A stretch of 30,951 bases of DNA from Chara braunii (GCA_003427395.1 BFEA01001058.1:153750-184700), one strand, 5' to 3'; shown: positions 8,976-18,694, numbered from the stretch's first letter. The notes: generated from the sequence alone by a model not told the origin. Translations and numbers: made by a program.

Positions 8976-10409
8976 ATTTATTTTTTCGAAATTGCACTTT
9001 TATTAACAGGGCCCAGTGCCCAAGGCAATTACATAATCAAGCCAAGCAAAAACAGGGACGACAGGTTGTCGCGCCCCACCAGGAGCTCGGAGCCCCATCC
9101 TCGCACGCAAAGTCTCCACACTCATCGCCCTTGCACGGCATGAGCCCTGCTACGAAAACAATCTCTATCCTCACTCCACACTCTCTACCCTAGCGGCACC
9201 AACGCTGCTACAAAAGCAGACTCTATTCTCACTACACTCCAGACGCTTTCCACAAAAACAATTTGTACTCTCTACTAACACTTCATTCGTAGCAGAAGCA
9301 CCTCTCCGGGAAATCGAAGACTCCCTCGCAGAGCACAAATATCCTGATGTTTCCACGCCATCACCCCACCGTGAACCGGACGCAAGCAACATAACAAATT
9401 AGGGTCGCCCACCTATCTTAACACCACTGCGTTCACGGTTCAGACCCAACATCATAGAAACCCACACCAATCTCCCACCGAGCATCGAACCTGGCAGCAG
9501 CAACAACAAACGAAATAGGGTTGCCCACCTATAAAATCAAAGATTATTTTGTTCGAGCAGGGTATATCTAACCAACTACCAACATCAACCCAGGAATAGT
9601 CATGCCAATGTCCCAAATACAGAAGGGCCATAGAAAGGACACATAGCGGAACACATCGGAAAGAACCCAATTTCAGTGCGTTCATTTCCCGAACCCTACA
9701 ACACACGCACCAAGCATCGAACTAAACGACAACAACAAAATAAAGTAGGGTTGCCCACCTATAAATGCAACAACCATTTTGTTCGAGCATCGCATGCACC
9801 AAGCGTCGAACTAAATAGCGGCAATAAACTTAAGCAAGGTTGCCTACCTATAAAAAACAAAGCCATTTAGTTCAAACAAGAAATATCTACCAAAACACCA
9901 ACGTTAACCCTAAAACACACATGTCAAAACCCGAACTCCAAGAAGCCAGAAAAAAGACCCGCAATGACACACATCAGGAGGGGAAGCCTACCAAACATAT
10001 AAAAAACAACAAATAAAACACGAAAAAAAAAAAAACGGATTAACGAAACGAGCAATTTCAGAAATAGCACCAAAATAAGTAGCGAAAAAGGAAATCCTAC
10101 AAACCACACAGGAAGAGTCAAAATACTCCAACTCGGGAGCACTGAACCCTAATATCCCTCAGACGGTGCATGCCGCAATTCTTCTCACGAAGGTCTTCAA
10201 TTCTTCAATTGTAAACAAAAACGTTTCCAACCAGAAGATCTCGAGAAGCTCCGTCCTCCTCATGCTTGATCCTCTTCATGCTCCTCCAACCCCCACAGCA
10301 GATCAGTGCCTAAAGCGACATCCTCTTCAGCAACTTCACAAGTTACGTACCAAAGACCGTCGCGTCCATGAGCGCCGATCAGGTATACTACAGGTTACAT
10401 AAGAGGTAG
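8976..10409 (-). mobile_element. 1.43-kb non-LTR retroposon, non-coding, minus strand
   Basis: The segment lies between two perfect 14-bp direct repeats, the size expected from LINE-type target-primed reverse transcription. On the minus strand it ends in an A-rich tail (AAAAAATAAATAAAAT), preceded by TGTTAATAAAAGTGC. The LINE 3' end near 29712 has a similar sequence. No frame inside is convincing; the hydrophobic 72-residue frame at 9924-10142 is an A/T-run artefact. It contains several diverged copies of a motif centred on GGGTTGCCCACCTATAAA. It could be a SINE-like or non-autonomous LINE derivative or a processed RNA copy. The family is unknown to me. Confidence 0.8.
9371..9912. repeat. Degenerate direct repeats inside the retroposon
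   Basis: A motif around GGGTTGCCCACCTATAAA recurs at about 9400, 9518, 9748 and, more diverged, 9837. The shared context is a GCATCGAAC-like block upstream and a TTTTGTTCGAGCA then CAACNTNAACCC block downstream. Spacings are irregular (about 90-230 bp). Confidence 0.7.
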
Positions 10410-10423
10410 TACTAAATGATTTT
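10410..10423. repeat. Target-site duplication, right copy
   Basis: Identical to 8962-8975. It marks the 5' end of the minus-strand retroposon. Confidence 0.88.
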
Positions 10424-10549
10424 GATGAGCAGTCACATCAAATTTTCCAATATTGGTTTTCCCGATGTAAACTATTATGAACTTTACAACCTTTTTTTTC
10501 CATTATGTTTCAAATACGAGCTTATAAAAATTGTCTGAAGACTGGTGAA

Positions 10550-10780
10550 CTGATAATGTTTTCACCTACGCGACCAGCCGGGTGACCCAAGTTATCTTGT
10601 TTGTCCCCGGGGTTTGATAAAAATATTTAAAAAAAACTAAAAAACTTAAAACATTTATATAAGCATTAGTAAATTTATAATGTTTACCTTGGGCGACCAG
10701 TTATGCAATTCGGATTACCTTGTTTGCCTGGGCGGTCTATCAAAAACGTCACAGGAAAAAAAAAACTGCAAAAAACTAGG
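10550..10780. repeat. Two-copy ~125-bp degenerate direct repeat
   Basis: The block TATAATGTTT...GCGACCAG...CTTGTTTG.C..GGG.GG...GAT/CAAAAA occurs from about 10551 and again from about 10676, followed by A-rich DNA each time. A partial inverted copy lies at 11843-11890 on the far side of the 312-bp array. Confidence 0.6.
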
Positions 10781-10880
10781 CTACCGGGAGAAGTTCGATT
10801 TATTTTTATGCATAACATATTTTATTTTTGGATTTTTTTTTTTAATTTTTTTTGTTGGGCCCTTCCCCGATCCACTTTAC

Positions 10881-10940
10881 CGTTTGGTTGAGTGTTTGCC
10901 TCCAGATAGGGAGATCACGTGTTCGATCCTTGGACAGTGC
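10881..10940 (+). promoter_or_regulatory. tRNA-like Pol III head, array unit 1
   Basis: TTTGGTTGAGTGTTTGCCTCC resembles a shortened tRNA D-arm/box A. GATCACGTGTTCGATCC resembles a T-arm/box B (consensus GGTTCGANNCC). Such heads are the internal promoters of tRNA-derived SINEs. Activity is inferred only. Confidence 0.55.
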
Positions 10941-11439
10941 GGATTTATAAAAAATGTATTTACAAATGCATTAGAGCCACTCGATCGACCTTGCAGTGGC
11001 TTGGGCACGATCGGTGGTGCCATTAGCTTCGGCTGGTGTGCAAGTTTGTCTTCATTGTGTGGTGGCTATGTCTACTTCGATTGTGCATGTGTGTGACCGG
11101 GTACACCGGATCACGGGGAAAAACGAGTACCCATGTTGAGGTGGGGTTAAGTGCTCATCTTGGGGCTTAACTTTCACCCCGGTCCACTTTACCGGACTTA
11201 TGTATTTACAAATGCATTAGAGCCACTCGATCGACCTTGCCATGGCTTGGGCACAATCGGGTGGTGCCATTAGCTTCGGCTGGTGTGCAAGTTTGTCTTC
11301 ATTGTGTGGTGGCTATGTCTACTTCGATTGTGCATGTATGTGACCGGGTACACCGGATCATAGGGAAAAACGAGTACCCGTGTTGGGGTGGGGTTAAGTG
11401 TTCATCTTGGGGCTTAACTTTCACCCCGGTGCACTTCAC

Positions 11440-11499
11440 CGTTTGGTTGAGTGTTTGCCTCCGGATAGGGAGGTCACGTGTTCGATCCTTGGACAGTGC
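11440..11499 (+). promoter_or_regulatory. tRNA-like Pol III head, array unit 3
   Basis: Nearly the same head as at 10881, with GAGGTCACGTGTTCGATCC as box B context. Unit 2 (11181-11427) has none. Confidence 0.55.
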
Positions 11500-11751
11500 A
11501 GACTTATAAAAAATGTATTTACAAATGCATTAGAGCCACTCGATCGACCTTGGAGTGGTTTGGGCACGATCGGTTGTGCCATTAGCTTCGGGTGGTGTGC
11601 AAATTTGTCTTCATTGTGTGGTGGCTATGTCTTCTTCGGTTGTGCATGTGTGTGACCGGGAACACCGGATCACGGGGAAAAACGAGTACCCGTGTTGGGG
11701 TGGGCTTAAGTGCTCATCTTGAGGCTTAACTTTCACCTCGGTCCACTTTCC

Positions 11752-11811
11752 CGTTTGGTTGAGTGTTTGCCTCCGGATAGGGAGGTCACGTGTTCGATCC
11801 TTGGACAGTGC
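11752..11811 (+). promoter_or_regulatory. tRNA-like Pol III head, array unit 4 (truncated unit)
   Basis: The head is intact but the unit body stops about 20 bp later, at the junction with the inverted GCGACC-type repeat. Confidence 0.5.
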
Positions 11812-11842
11812 GAACTTATAAAAAATGTATTACAAACTTGCA

Positions 11843-11890
11843 CGACCAGGCCGCCCGGAAAACAAGGTGACCTGGGCGACCTGGTTTGTA
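11843..11890. repeat. Inverted copy of the 10676-type repeat
   Basis: The reverse complement reads GTCACCTTGTTTTCCGGGC. Left of the array, at 10715-10735, the direct strand has ATTACCTTGTTTGCCTGGGC. The array is thus flanked by imperfect inverted sequences. Confidence 0.5.
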
Positions 11891-11891
11891 A

Positions 11892-13449
11892 CCCAAGCAA
11901 AATATGAAAACATCTCATATATTATTCAAAAAATAAACTAAATATTTTTTTTGCAAAGTTACATTGAAACTTTTCACTAAATAGTAAAGTTCAAATAAAA
12001 ATACAATTAATTAAAAACAAGGTCAATCGAAAAAGTGAACCCGACGCACTCCGGTACGCAATTGAACACATTTGGAACAATTGTGAAGGTTTTTCAAATT
12101 CATTGATGATGATATCAATAAATAATATTCGGGAGGTTAATACGTTATAGTCTTATAGTCGTATAGATATCATCACTAATTAAAAAAAAAATCATAGAGA
12201 AAAATCACTTAACATAATTCACTTCAAATGAACAAACCAGAGTCGGGCAGCCCGGCTTGTGGTTGGGCGACCTTAACGAATTTACACAGGAGGGGGATGA
12301 TCCGCCTGAGGTCAACGGGAAACACCCTAAAAGGACGTCAATTTGTTTATTTATTTTTTTTGGAAGTGGGGCAATATTGCGCCCACTGAGATGTGTCAAA
12401 GTCTTGCCTTATTGGTGATATCTAACCAAAGGGTGTCTATAAGGTATAAGGGGTTTTTAAAAGGGCTCGAAGAGAATTAAAACTTAAAAGGGCTAAAGGG
12501 GTATGATATAATTTACCATAGAGGAACACTCTGATTACTCAGAGACGAGTCGGAGCAGATCGGGCTATTTCCAACCTGCATCAACCTCACAGACTCTGGT
12601 GGCGAACCACACTTCTATGAACGGTACGACAACCACCCTACCCTTCCCAGATGAGTCTTCTACCTGGAGGAGTCCCCTTGATGTGTACCCCTAAGTGACC
12701 TCTCCAGTGGGTATGACAGACCAGGCACTATCCCCGATGAAGCTCATTCCGCAAGCATCGTAAGTACGTAGGACCCGTCCTGCTACGACCACTCTATAGG
12801 ATGCATGAGAGGCGGGATCAAACCAGGACCAGGGCGGGACAAGTATGGGTTCAACCATCGGTGAACCTCTGGATCGGAAAACCAAGGTGGTACCCAAGAC
12901 ATCTGAAGACACCCCAGGAACCCACACAACCCCCATGGAACCTGAAGAGGTTCACACCCCTCATGCGGACTGACACCCTAACCTAACCCGACTCCTAACC
13001 TAAGCCCCATACTGTCCAGTATACTGGTGCAGACCCGATCATCGGACTGGAGGCCTGACTAAACCCTTCGAGTACCCCTCGTCTCAAGAGCAAGCCCAAT
13101 CATCGGACTATCCAAGGGTTCTGATCATTCACGACAGACGACCCTCCCCCAAAGCCCGCGGTGAGACTCCCTAAACCTAGACGCAAACCCGATCATCGGG
13201 TCGGGGATCAGACCCATCGAACACCCCTCATCTGTGGAGTAAACCCCTTAGTCATTGGACCACCCGAAAGGCCGACCACTCAAACAGTCCTCCCCCAAAG
13301 CCAGCTCCCAGCATACTAACAACATGGACCTGTCCCTTGGGCGGTGCGCAGGCAATGTCTGTATAAACTTACCAATGCGTCGTCCCAAGGGTGGGGTGCG
13401 AATGGCTGGGTACTATGAGAGCACCGTCCGGCGGAGTGCGCGAGGCTGC
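11892..13449. other. Non-coding, repeat-derived stretch
   Basis: AT-rich to about 12540, then GC-richer. From about 13025 to 13260 a motif like CCCGATCATCGGAC recurs three or four times, degenerate, at 70-100 bp spacing, near CTCCCCCAAAGCC blocks (13144 and 13291). I recognise no protein. The 164-residue frame from 13255 has no motif and runs through the tRNA-like fragment. Confidence 0.5.
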
Positions 13450-13517
13450 GGAGTTTTGAGCCCATACCCTCATACCGCAATGCGCACTTCCAGCCGGTGT
13501 CCTAACCACTTGGACAC
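13450..13517 (-). repeat. tRNA-like fragment, possible SINE head
   Basis: The minus strand reads GTGTCCAAGTGGTTAGGAC, a D-stem and loop like those of eukaryotic tRNAs. About 30 bases later comes GGGCTCAAAACTCC, a weak box B. No acceptor stem can be paired, so it is not a functional tRNA gene. Confidence 0.45.
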
Positions 13518-13540
13518 CAGATCATTCGCGACATTATGTT

Positions 13541-14634
13541 TTTTCAAAGTTTTTTTATTTCATTTTTATTTTTATTATTTTGCTCTTGGACTGTCCGGGA
13601 TCGGGAATTGTCCGGACCTGGCCCAACTACGCCACCCCGGCCAATCGGAGGCATCCTTGGCCGCTCACGTCATAACAAAAATTAAAATGCAATTTTCTTT
13701 GCATTTTAGTTATTTTACTTTTGTTATAACCATAATTGAGTCACAATGATAAACAACAACATGTGCAGAAAATTATGTATATAATTAGTGTCTTGTGTAT
13801 GAATAATTTTACGTGCATCTGTAACGTGTTGAACATCTCTACAACATCCGCGCCTCATTGCTAAAGAACAACTACTACTAAGAAACATTGTATATCATAA
13901 AGTTTTTAAATATTTACTTTCTTTTTTAAATCTTTCATCCTCTAAATAATTTATATTTTCTTCTTCACATATTTTTCGCAAATTTACCTTCGTATTGCAA
14001 ACTCTACCAGTGGCAGATAGGACAACTTCCCAAAGAAAAAAACTTGTCACGCAATGAATTTTTTTTTCGTTCATACTTATTGCAATCAAAGAATTAATTT
14101 ATCTCGGATGAAACTGGTCACGAATGTGAAACAATGAACGGCTTTAATGTTGCTAATGAAATATGCATTGAGTTTGATGTTAATGAAAATACGACTACAT
14201 CGCTTAAAAATGATGAGGTTCACACTATTAACATTGTTGTTTTTTCTTCGGAGTGAGCTGAAGACAATTATTTTGCACATAAATCAGTTCCTCATGAAGT
14301 TTTATCCCTATACATTTAAACGACCATTTAAAACCTTCTTTCCAACGCAATTTCTAACGATTTAGTCCCTTAACGATATAAAAAAATGTTTATTTAATAT
14401 ATGTAATCAAATAAAAAACGGGTGACCATATGCACTACAAGCAACCTATTCCATATTCATAATTCATGTTCACAATTGTAGACCTATGAGAGAAGAAAAA
14501 AAACATCATTTCTCACTTACAAATAATATTTCATTACATGGACTATAAATACTTCTCCATATACATTTTATACTTATCATTCACAAACAACTATATCTAC
14601 CATATTTATGACTACTACATTCATTTACACAAAT
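13541..14634. other. AT-rich stretch with no supported gene
   Basis: A short open stretch at about 14104-14259 on the plus strand (from SDETGHECETMNGF to NIVVFSSE) has protein-like composition. It lacks a family match I can name and is under 55 codons. The two overlapping annotated-size frames here are low-complexity Leu/Lys/Phe sequences. Confidence 0.4.
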
Positions 14635-14856
14635 TGCAAGGAAAATGAGCAATAGCGAGATGACAATAATCAGATTCCACAATCACATTGAAAACGAGAT
14701 CGTATCACAATGTTCAGAAAGCAGCATTGCACCAATATGACCCCAATGGAGAATCATAGCATTGAAAACCAATGTCAATGAGAGTTTTCTCTCGCAACCA
14801 CCAACGTATGTATCCAATCCCTATCTCCCTACTCGACGCTCGACGCCCAGCCTACT

Positions 14857-14976
14857 CCCTACACAGCTACTACTAGCCTACTAATTGACAATGCAACTGT
14901 TGACGTCAACAACCTCCCCTACACAGCTACTACTGGCCTACTAATTGACAATGCAACTGTTGACGTCAACAACCTC
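14857..14976. repeat. 60-bp tandem duplication in LTR
   Basis: Units 14857-14916 and 14917-14976 differ by about one base. Only one unit exists in the partner LTR, so the duplication arose after insertion or on the 3' side only. It doubles the GTTGACGTCAAC palindrome. Confidence 0.92.
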
Positions 14977-15313
14977 CGAAGTACTTGAAGATGTGCCCCA
15001 TGCAGACCATCACCAATACCAGGTATGTGCCCTCACATCATCATCGTCATCATCCTTCTCTCTCTCTCTCCCTCGTCTTCCTCCCCACGTCTTCCCTTTA
15101 ACTCGAAGACCGGCCCTGCTCCACACAGTACAACCAAGCCCTCAGCCAGTTATGGAGGTTGGGCTATGGCGCTGCCCTCAGCAGCGCCCTGTTCCCTGCA
15201 CGACCACGCGTGCTTGCACCTCACCTCTCAGTGCCAGCAGCAGCCCACGAGCGTCCGCTCCAGCAGCGTTGCCGCTAGCATGCGAGTCCCTGAATGAGGC
15301 TCCAAGAAACGAG

Positions 15314-15334
15314 CTCTTTCCTATATGGAAAGAG
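15314..15334. promoter_or_regulatory. LTR inverted repeat with TATAT centre (copy 3)
   Basis: CTCTTTCC-TATAT-GGAAAGAG, the same element as in the other three LTRs, with the outer A/T pair lost. Confidence 0.45.
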
Positions 15335-15681
15335 TCTGCCTGCTTCGCAACCTGACTGGTTTGGGCCTAGGCCCAGAAGCTTCCGACAGGCCCCAGGATG
15401 TTGTGCCTCTAATACAGCTACCGGGCCTCATTCCGTTGGGCCTCCTAACTGTCTATGTATGAGGCTGCGAATCTCGCCCAGGGTCTGCACTTTCAGAAAA
15501 GCCTAAAAGGCCGTGGTATTTCCTTGCTGCTCTCAACCAACTGGCGCGATGAAACTGCCTGGACCCCAAATACGAATTTGACAGCTTACGGTCTCTCGTG
15601 ATATGTTAGGCCCGCCTTCACTTAGGGCGGGCACATTTGCAGCAGGGTCCCTTAGGCCTGTCGAGGACCCAGATCCTCGCA

Positions 15682-15698
15682 TTCCCTCCTCCTTTTCT
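15682..15698 (-). other. Element B polypurine tract
   Basis: The minus strand reads AGAAAAGGAGGAGGGAA immediately before the LTR start TGCGAGG. This fixes the 3' LTR boundary. Confidence 0.88.
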
Positions 15699-15720
15699 TC
15701 GATAGTCCTCTGAGAAGTCC

Positions 15721-16068
15721 TTATGTCACAGGCTGCTTCCCTTTCAAATTTCTCCCATAACTTGAGATAATTTGGGGAGCAGTCTTCATTAATTCCTCTC
15801 TTGTGAACCACCGGTTTTCTTGAGGACCAATGTGATATCTGAACCGCACTCGGTGTTGCATCTGTGGCTTTGGCGGTCGTCCCCTTCCTGGAGGTTTGGG
15901 CATAGGCATCAGCTTGTGCTCGATGATATCGCCAATGTCCACATGTCCGTCCATGGTTGGGGGCAACATTGATCTCGTGGAGGAAATCTGATATGTGGCA
16001 GCGAAAGGTGCCAACTTGGATGCATGGAAAACAGAGTAAGTACGCAAGTCTGCAGGAATGTGAATCAC
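15721..16068 (-). pseudogene. Element B integrase C-terminus with chromodomain-like tail
   Basis: A 115-codon frame. IPADLRTYSVFHASKLAPF ends the integrase C-terminal domain. GHVDIGDIIEHKL, then QHRVRFRYHIGPQENRWFTREELMKTAPQIISSY, is the chromodomain-like tail, with the aromatic/acidic layout of chromovirus integrases. The natural stop (KQPVT then stop) lies close to the polypurine tract. Upstream, LMP is followed by TAG TAG and later a TAA, cutting this piece from the rest. Confidence 0.82.
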
Positions 16069-16128
16069 GTATGAAGGCCCATCCGGTTGATCCCCTACAA
16101 TGTCTTAGATCTCCCAGGCCCCAAACTA

Positions 16129-16527
16129 CTATGGCATCAGTCTACGTGAAATCCCCAACTTCTGACCTAGTTCAAATGACTTTACCCAGACTCTATCACC
16201 TACCTGAAAGTTAGAGGACCGTCTATGTTTATTCTCAGATGCGATCAGACAATCCTGGGACTTTCTAATATGTTGGACATCCTGCTGCAGCATCTGTTCA
16301 TATTTGACAGCAAACTCTATCCTGCCAGGTGCTGCAATGGGTTGCCTTTCTGGTAGCAGAAAGTGAAGTGCAGTTTTGGGCTTCCAACCAAGGTGCGGTT
16401 GGTTGGGAGTCATACCAGTAGTACTGTGCACAACATTGTTGTACACGTCGAGAGGTAACTTCTCGTCCCAATCATCCTGACTTAGCTTAATATAATGTCG
16501 AAGTAGGTGTTGTATTACCCGGTTCAT
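16129..16527 (-). pseudogene. Element B integrase middle segment
   Basis: 132 codons: MNRVIQHLLRHYIKLSQDDWDEKLPLDVYNNVVHSTTGMTPNQPHLGWKP, then KHRRSSNFQVGDRVWVKSFELGQKLGISRRLMP. This is the end of the catalytic core and the start of the C-terminal domain. It is in frame with 16531-16890, separated only by one TAA where element A has GAA. Confidence 0.85.
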
Positions 16528-16530
16528 CTG

Positions 16531-16890
16531 TTATGCCTGACCATTTGACTCAGGGTGATTCCCTGACGTTATTTGCAGCTTGGTACCCATCTCCTCAGCT
16601 GTTGTCTGCCACAGTTCGCTGGTAAACCTTACATCCCTATCACTTACTATCGACGTAGGCAGTAAAAAATCCCTAACCCAGTTATCCAAAAACAGGTTGA
16701 TCACATAGGCAGTTTTAACAATTTCTGGTATAGCGGTAAGTCTTGCACACTTCGAAAAGCGATCCACTATCACGAAGATGTGCCTTTTTCCAGACTTGCT
16801 GGTCACAAGAGTATCCATGAAGTCCATGGACACACTCTGACCAGAACCTTCAAGAATCGGCAAGGGCTCGATGAGCCGAAGCGGAGCCAA
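16531..16890 (-). pseudogene. Element B integrase catalytic core
   Basis: All three catalytic acids of the D,D-35-E core are visible: Asp in SMDFMDTLVTS, Asp in IVSDRDVRFTSELW and Glu in GNHPESNGQA. VDRFSKCARL and NWVRDFLLPTS are also family-typical. The frame is cut by a TAA straight after NGQA, in place of the Glu of NGQAEQ seen in element A. Confidence 0.9.
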
Positions 16891-16951
16891 GTCCTAGGTT
16901 TGTCCCTTTGGCAAACCTGGCAGGTTTCAACGTACTTTTTTGCATCTTGCA

Positions 16952-17296
16952 TCATAGTGGGCCACCAAATTTCTGAACTAAGTTAGCTGAAGTCTTTTTA
17001 TAACCAAAATGACCAGTTCCAGCATGACCCTCACCTAGAAATAAACTACGTAAAGACTCTCTATTAGGCACACATAGTCTTTTATTCCCTGCCTTCTCAA
17101 GAAACAGCAAGCCGTCTACCATCGTAAATTCATCCAAAGTCACTTTGTCCTTCGCTTGGAATTTACGGATGATCTCTGACATAACTAGATCTTGGTGATA
17201 GGCTTCCACCAATGATCGAGTTAGATCGTTAGATATGCCAAATTCAGTAACTAACGCGCCCAGATAATCTGCCCGACGAGATAATGCATCGGCCAC
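16952..17296 (-). pseudogene. Element B RNase H-integrase linker and zinc finger
   Basis: ADALSRRADYLGALVTEFG is the conserved end of the RT/RNase H polyprotein part. RLCVPNRESLRSLFLGEGHAGTGHFGYKKTSANLVQKF is the HH half of the integrase HHCC zinc finger. A stop at 16952 separates it from the CC half and core. Confidence 0.85.
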
Positions 17297-17442
17297 TTTG
17301 TTGTACTCTCCCTTAATTGGATCAAGTTAATAGTCATACATGTTTATCACTTGTATCCATCGCTTGAGTGCTTCAGAGAGCACAGGCTGGGTCTTGATCC
17401 AACGCAAGGTCTAATGGTCAAATCTCACGTAGAAGAATCTGC

Positions 17443-17817
17443 CTAGGAGATAATGTCTCCAATGGACCAGTGCTCTATATAGGGCATAGAGCTCATGCTC
17501 ATACGTGACTTTGCTAGCTTTTGAGATGGTATCTTCTTACTCATATACTCGATCGGTCTAGAGTTTGGCCCCTCCTTTTGCACAAGGACCGCGCCTATGC
17601 CATATTGGCTGGCGTCTGTGGTCACGACAAAGGGTTTATCAGAATTGGGAAATTTAAGGACCTCATAGTGTGTCAAAGCATACTTTAGTTTCCTGAAGGC
17701 CGCCTCGCACTTTTCACTCCACTCCCAAGGGGTGTCAAGTCGAGTTAGATCTGTTGATAGGGAAGCTATAGTACTATAGTTCTTTACAAACGCACAATAG
17801 TAGCCCGTCATCCCCAA
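17443..17817 (-). pseudogene. Element B RNase H, frameshifted
   Basis: RT connection MGMTGYYCAFVKNYSTIASL, then TTDASQYGIGAVLVQKEG with the first catalytic Asp, then EYMSKKIPSQKLAKS. One C is missing after KLAKS compared with element A, so the frame shifts into a false tail. TYEHELYALY continues in another frame. A further stop interrupts the DHQTLRW position. Confidence 0.85.
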
Positions 17818-17975
17818 AAACGATCTGACCTCAGTAACAGTCTGAGGCCTGCCGCTGAGATTTCATGACCCAAATACAGGATCTTGGAGCGACCGAACTC
17901 ACATTTCTCCGAGTTAATCTTGTACTGGTGCTCTCTTAGGAGACCTAGCACTATTTTTAAATGATCAGCGTGCTC

Positions 17976-18386
17976 CTATACAGTCCTAGTAAAGATAAGA
18001 ATATCGTCGAGGTACACGACGATAAACTTGTTTAAGTACTCGTGAAATATCCTAATCATGGCGTGCTGGAATCTCCCAGGGGCACTACATAGGCCAGAGG
18101 GCATCACCACAAACTCGTATAGACCGTATCTGGTCTGAAATGCGGTTTTGTGTTGGTCCTCAGGTATAATGGCAATTTGATGGTATCTGGACTTTAGATC
18201 TATCTTAGTAAAGTATCGATATCCCTGCACTCTATCCAGTAGGTCGTCGATGCGGGGTAGGGGCTCTGCATTTTTAACAGTGATGGCATTGAGGCCCCTA
18301 TAGTCAATGCACATCCTTAGGGTACCTCCCTTCTTAGGGACAAATAAGACTGGCGCACCGTAAGGGGAGGTACTAGGTCGAATCAT
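17976..18386 (-). pseudogene. Element B reverse transcriptase palm, YLDD kept
   Basis: 136 codons: [45 protein letters not shown], motif [31 protein letters not shown] and [16 protein letters not shown] is encoded at 18003-18014. The frame stops after LIFTRTV, where relatives have an EE/EH dipeptide. Thumb residues (KCEFGRSKILYLGHEIS) follow downstream, and a deletion precedes RNase H. Confidence 0.92.
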
Positions 18387-18454
18387 CCCTTTTTTGTGAG
18401 CTCCTTGAGCTGGCGGCGGAGCTCATCCAACTTCGTAGGAAACATCCTATAGAT

Positions 18455-18694
18455 TCATCCTCTAGGCACCTTGCTACCTGGGACAACCTCTATCGCATGG
18501 ACCACCTCCCTTTCTACGACGCTTGTAGGCTCCTCAAAAAGGTTGAAAAATTGTGTGAGGACTGATTCTATCTCGGGGGGTGTTTTAACAGCCTCCCCTT
18601 TTTCAGAGACAAAGACTAGATACATGCCCTCCTCGCGATTCTTCTTATAATAGTTATTGAAAGAGGAGGCACCCATGCAGTCGTAGTTTCCCAC
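18455..18694 (-). pseudogene. Element B protease-RT linker
   Basis: A 79-codon frame: YDCMGASSFNNYYKKNREEGMYLVFVSEKGE, then EIESVLTQFFNLFEEPTSVVEREVVHAIEVVPGSKVPRG. It leads into the RT fingers. No catalytic motif. The protease frame and this one are offset by a small deletion near 18745-18755. Confidence 0.75.

Larger units (their letters stand above)
10869..11835. repeat. Tandem array of a 312-bp unit with tRNA-like head
   Basis: Units start at 10869, 11181, 11428 and 11740, giving spacings of 312, 247 and 312 bp; the last unit is cut off after about 95 bp. The second unit lacks exactly the 65-bp tRNA-like head and is otherwise full. Copies are highly similar by eye. The body has no ORF of its own, and the short frames that appear once per unit only reflect the repeat. 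Confidence 0.9.
14635..15681 (-). repeat. Element B 3' LTR (left)
   Basis: 1047 bp, TGCAAGG...CCTCGCA, homologous to 22652-23660. It carries a 60-bp tandem duplication at 14857-14976, so its TGACGTCA site is present twice (14901-14908 and 14961-14968). It shares a CT-rich tract near 15055-15075 and the TATAT inverted repeat at 15314-15334. Confidence 0.9.

Noticed and set aside
9924-10142. Hydrophobic 72-codon minus-strand frame, possible membrane protein
   Set aside because: The hydrophobic run comes from A/T-rich sequence including a homopolymer. It lies inside a non-coding retroposon.
10680-11096. 138-codon plus-strand frame
   Set aside because: It covers an AT-rich lead and array unit 1. 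Its second half recurs in other units as repeat, without a motif or constraint.
10869-11835. CRISPR array
   Set aside because: Units are 312 bp with no short repeat/unique spacer pattern; this is eukaryotic tandem DNA.
13255-13749. 164-codon plus-strand frame
   Set aside because: No motif; it crosses a tRNA-like fragment and a T-rich tract.
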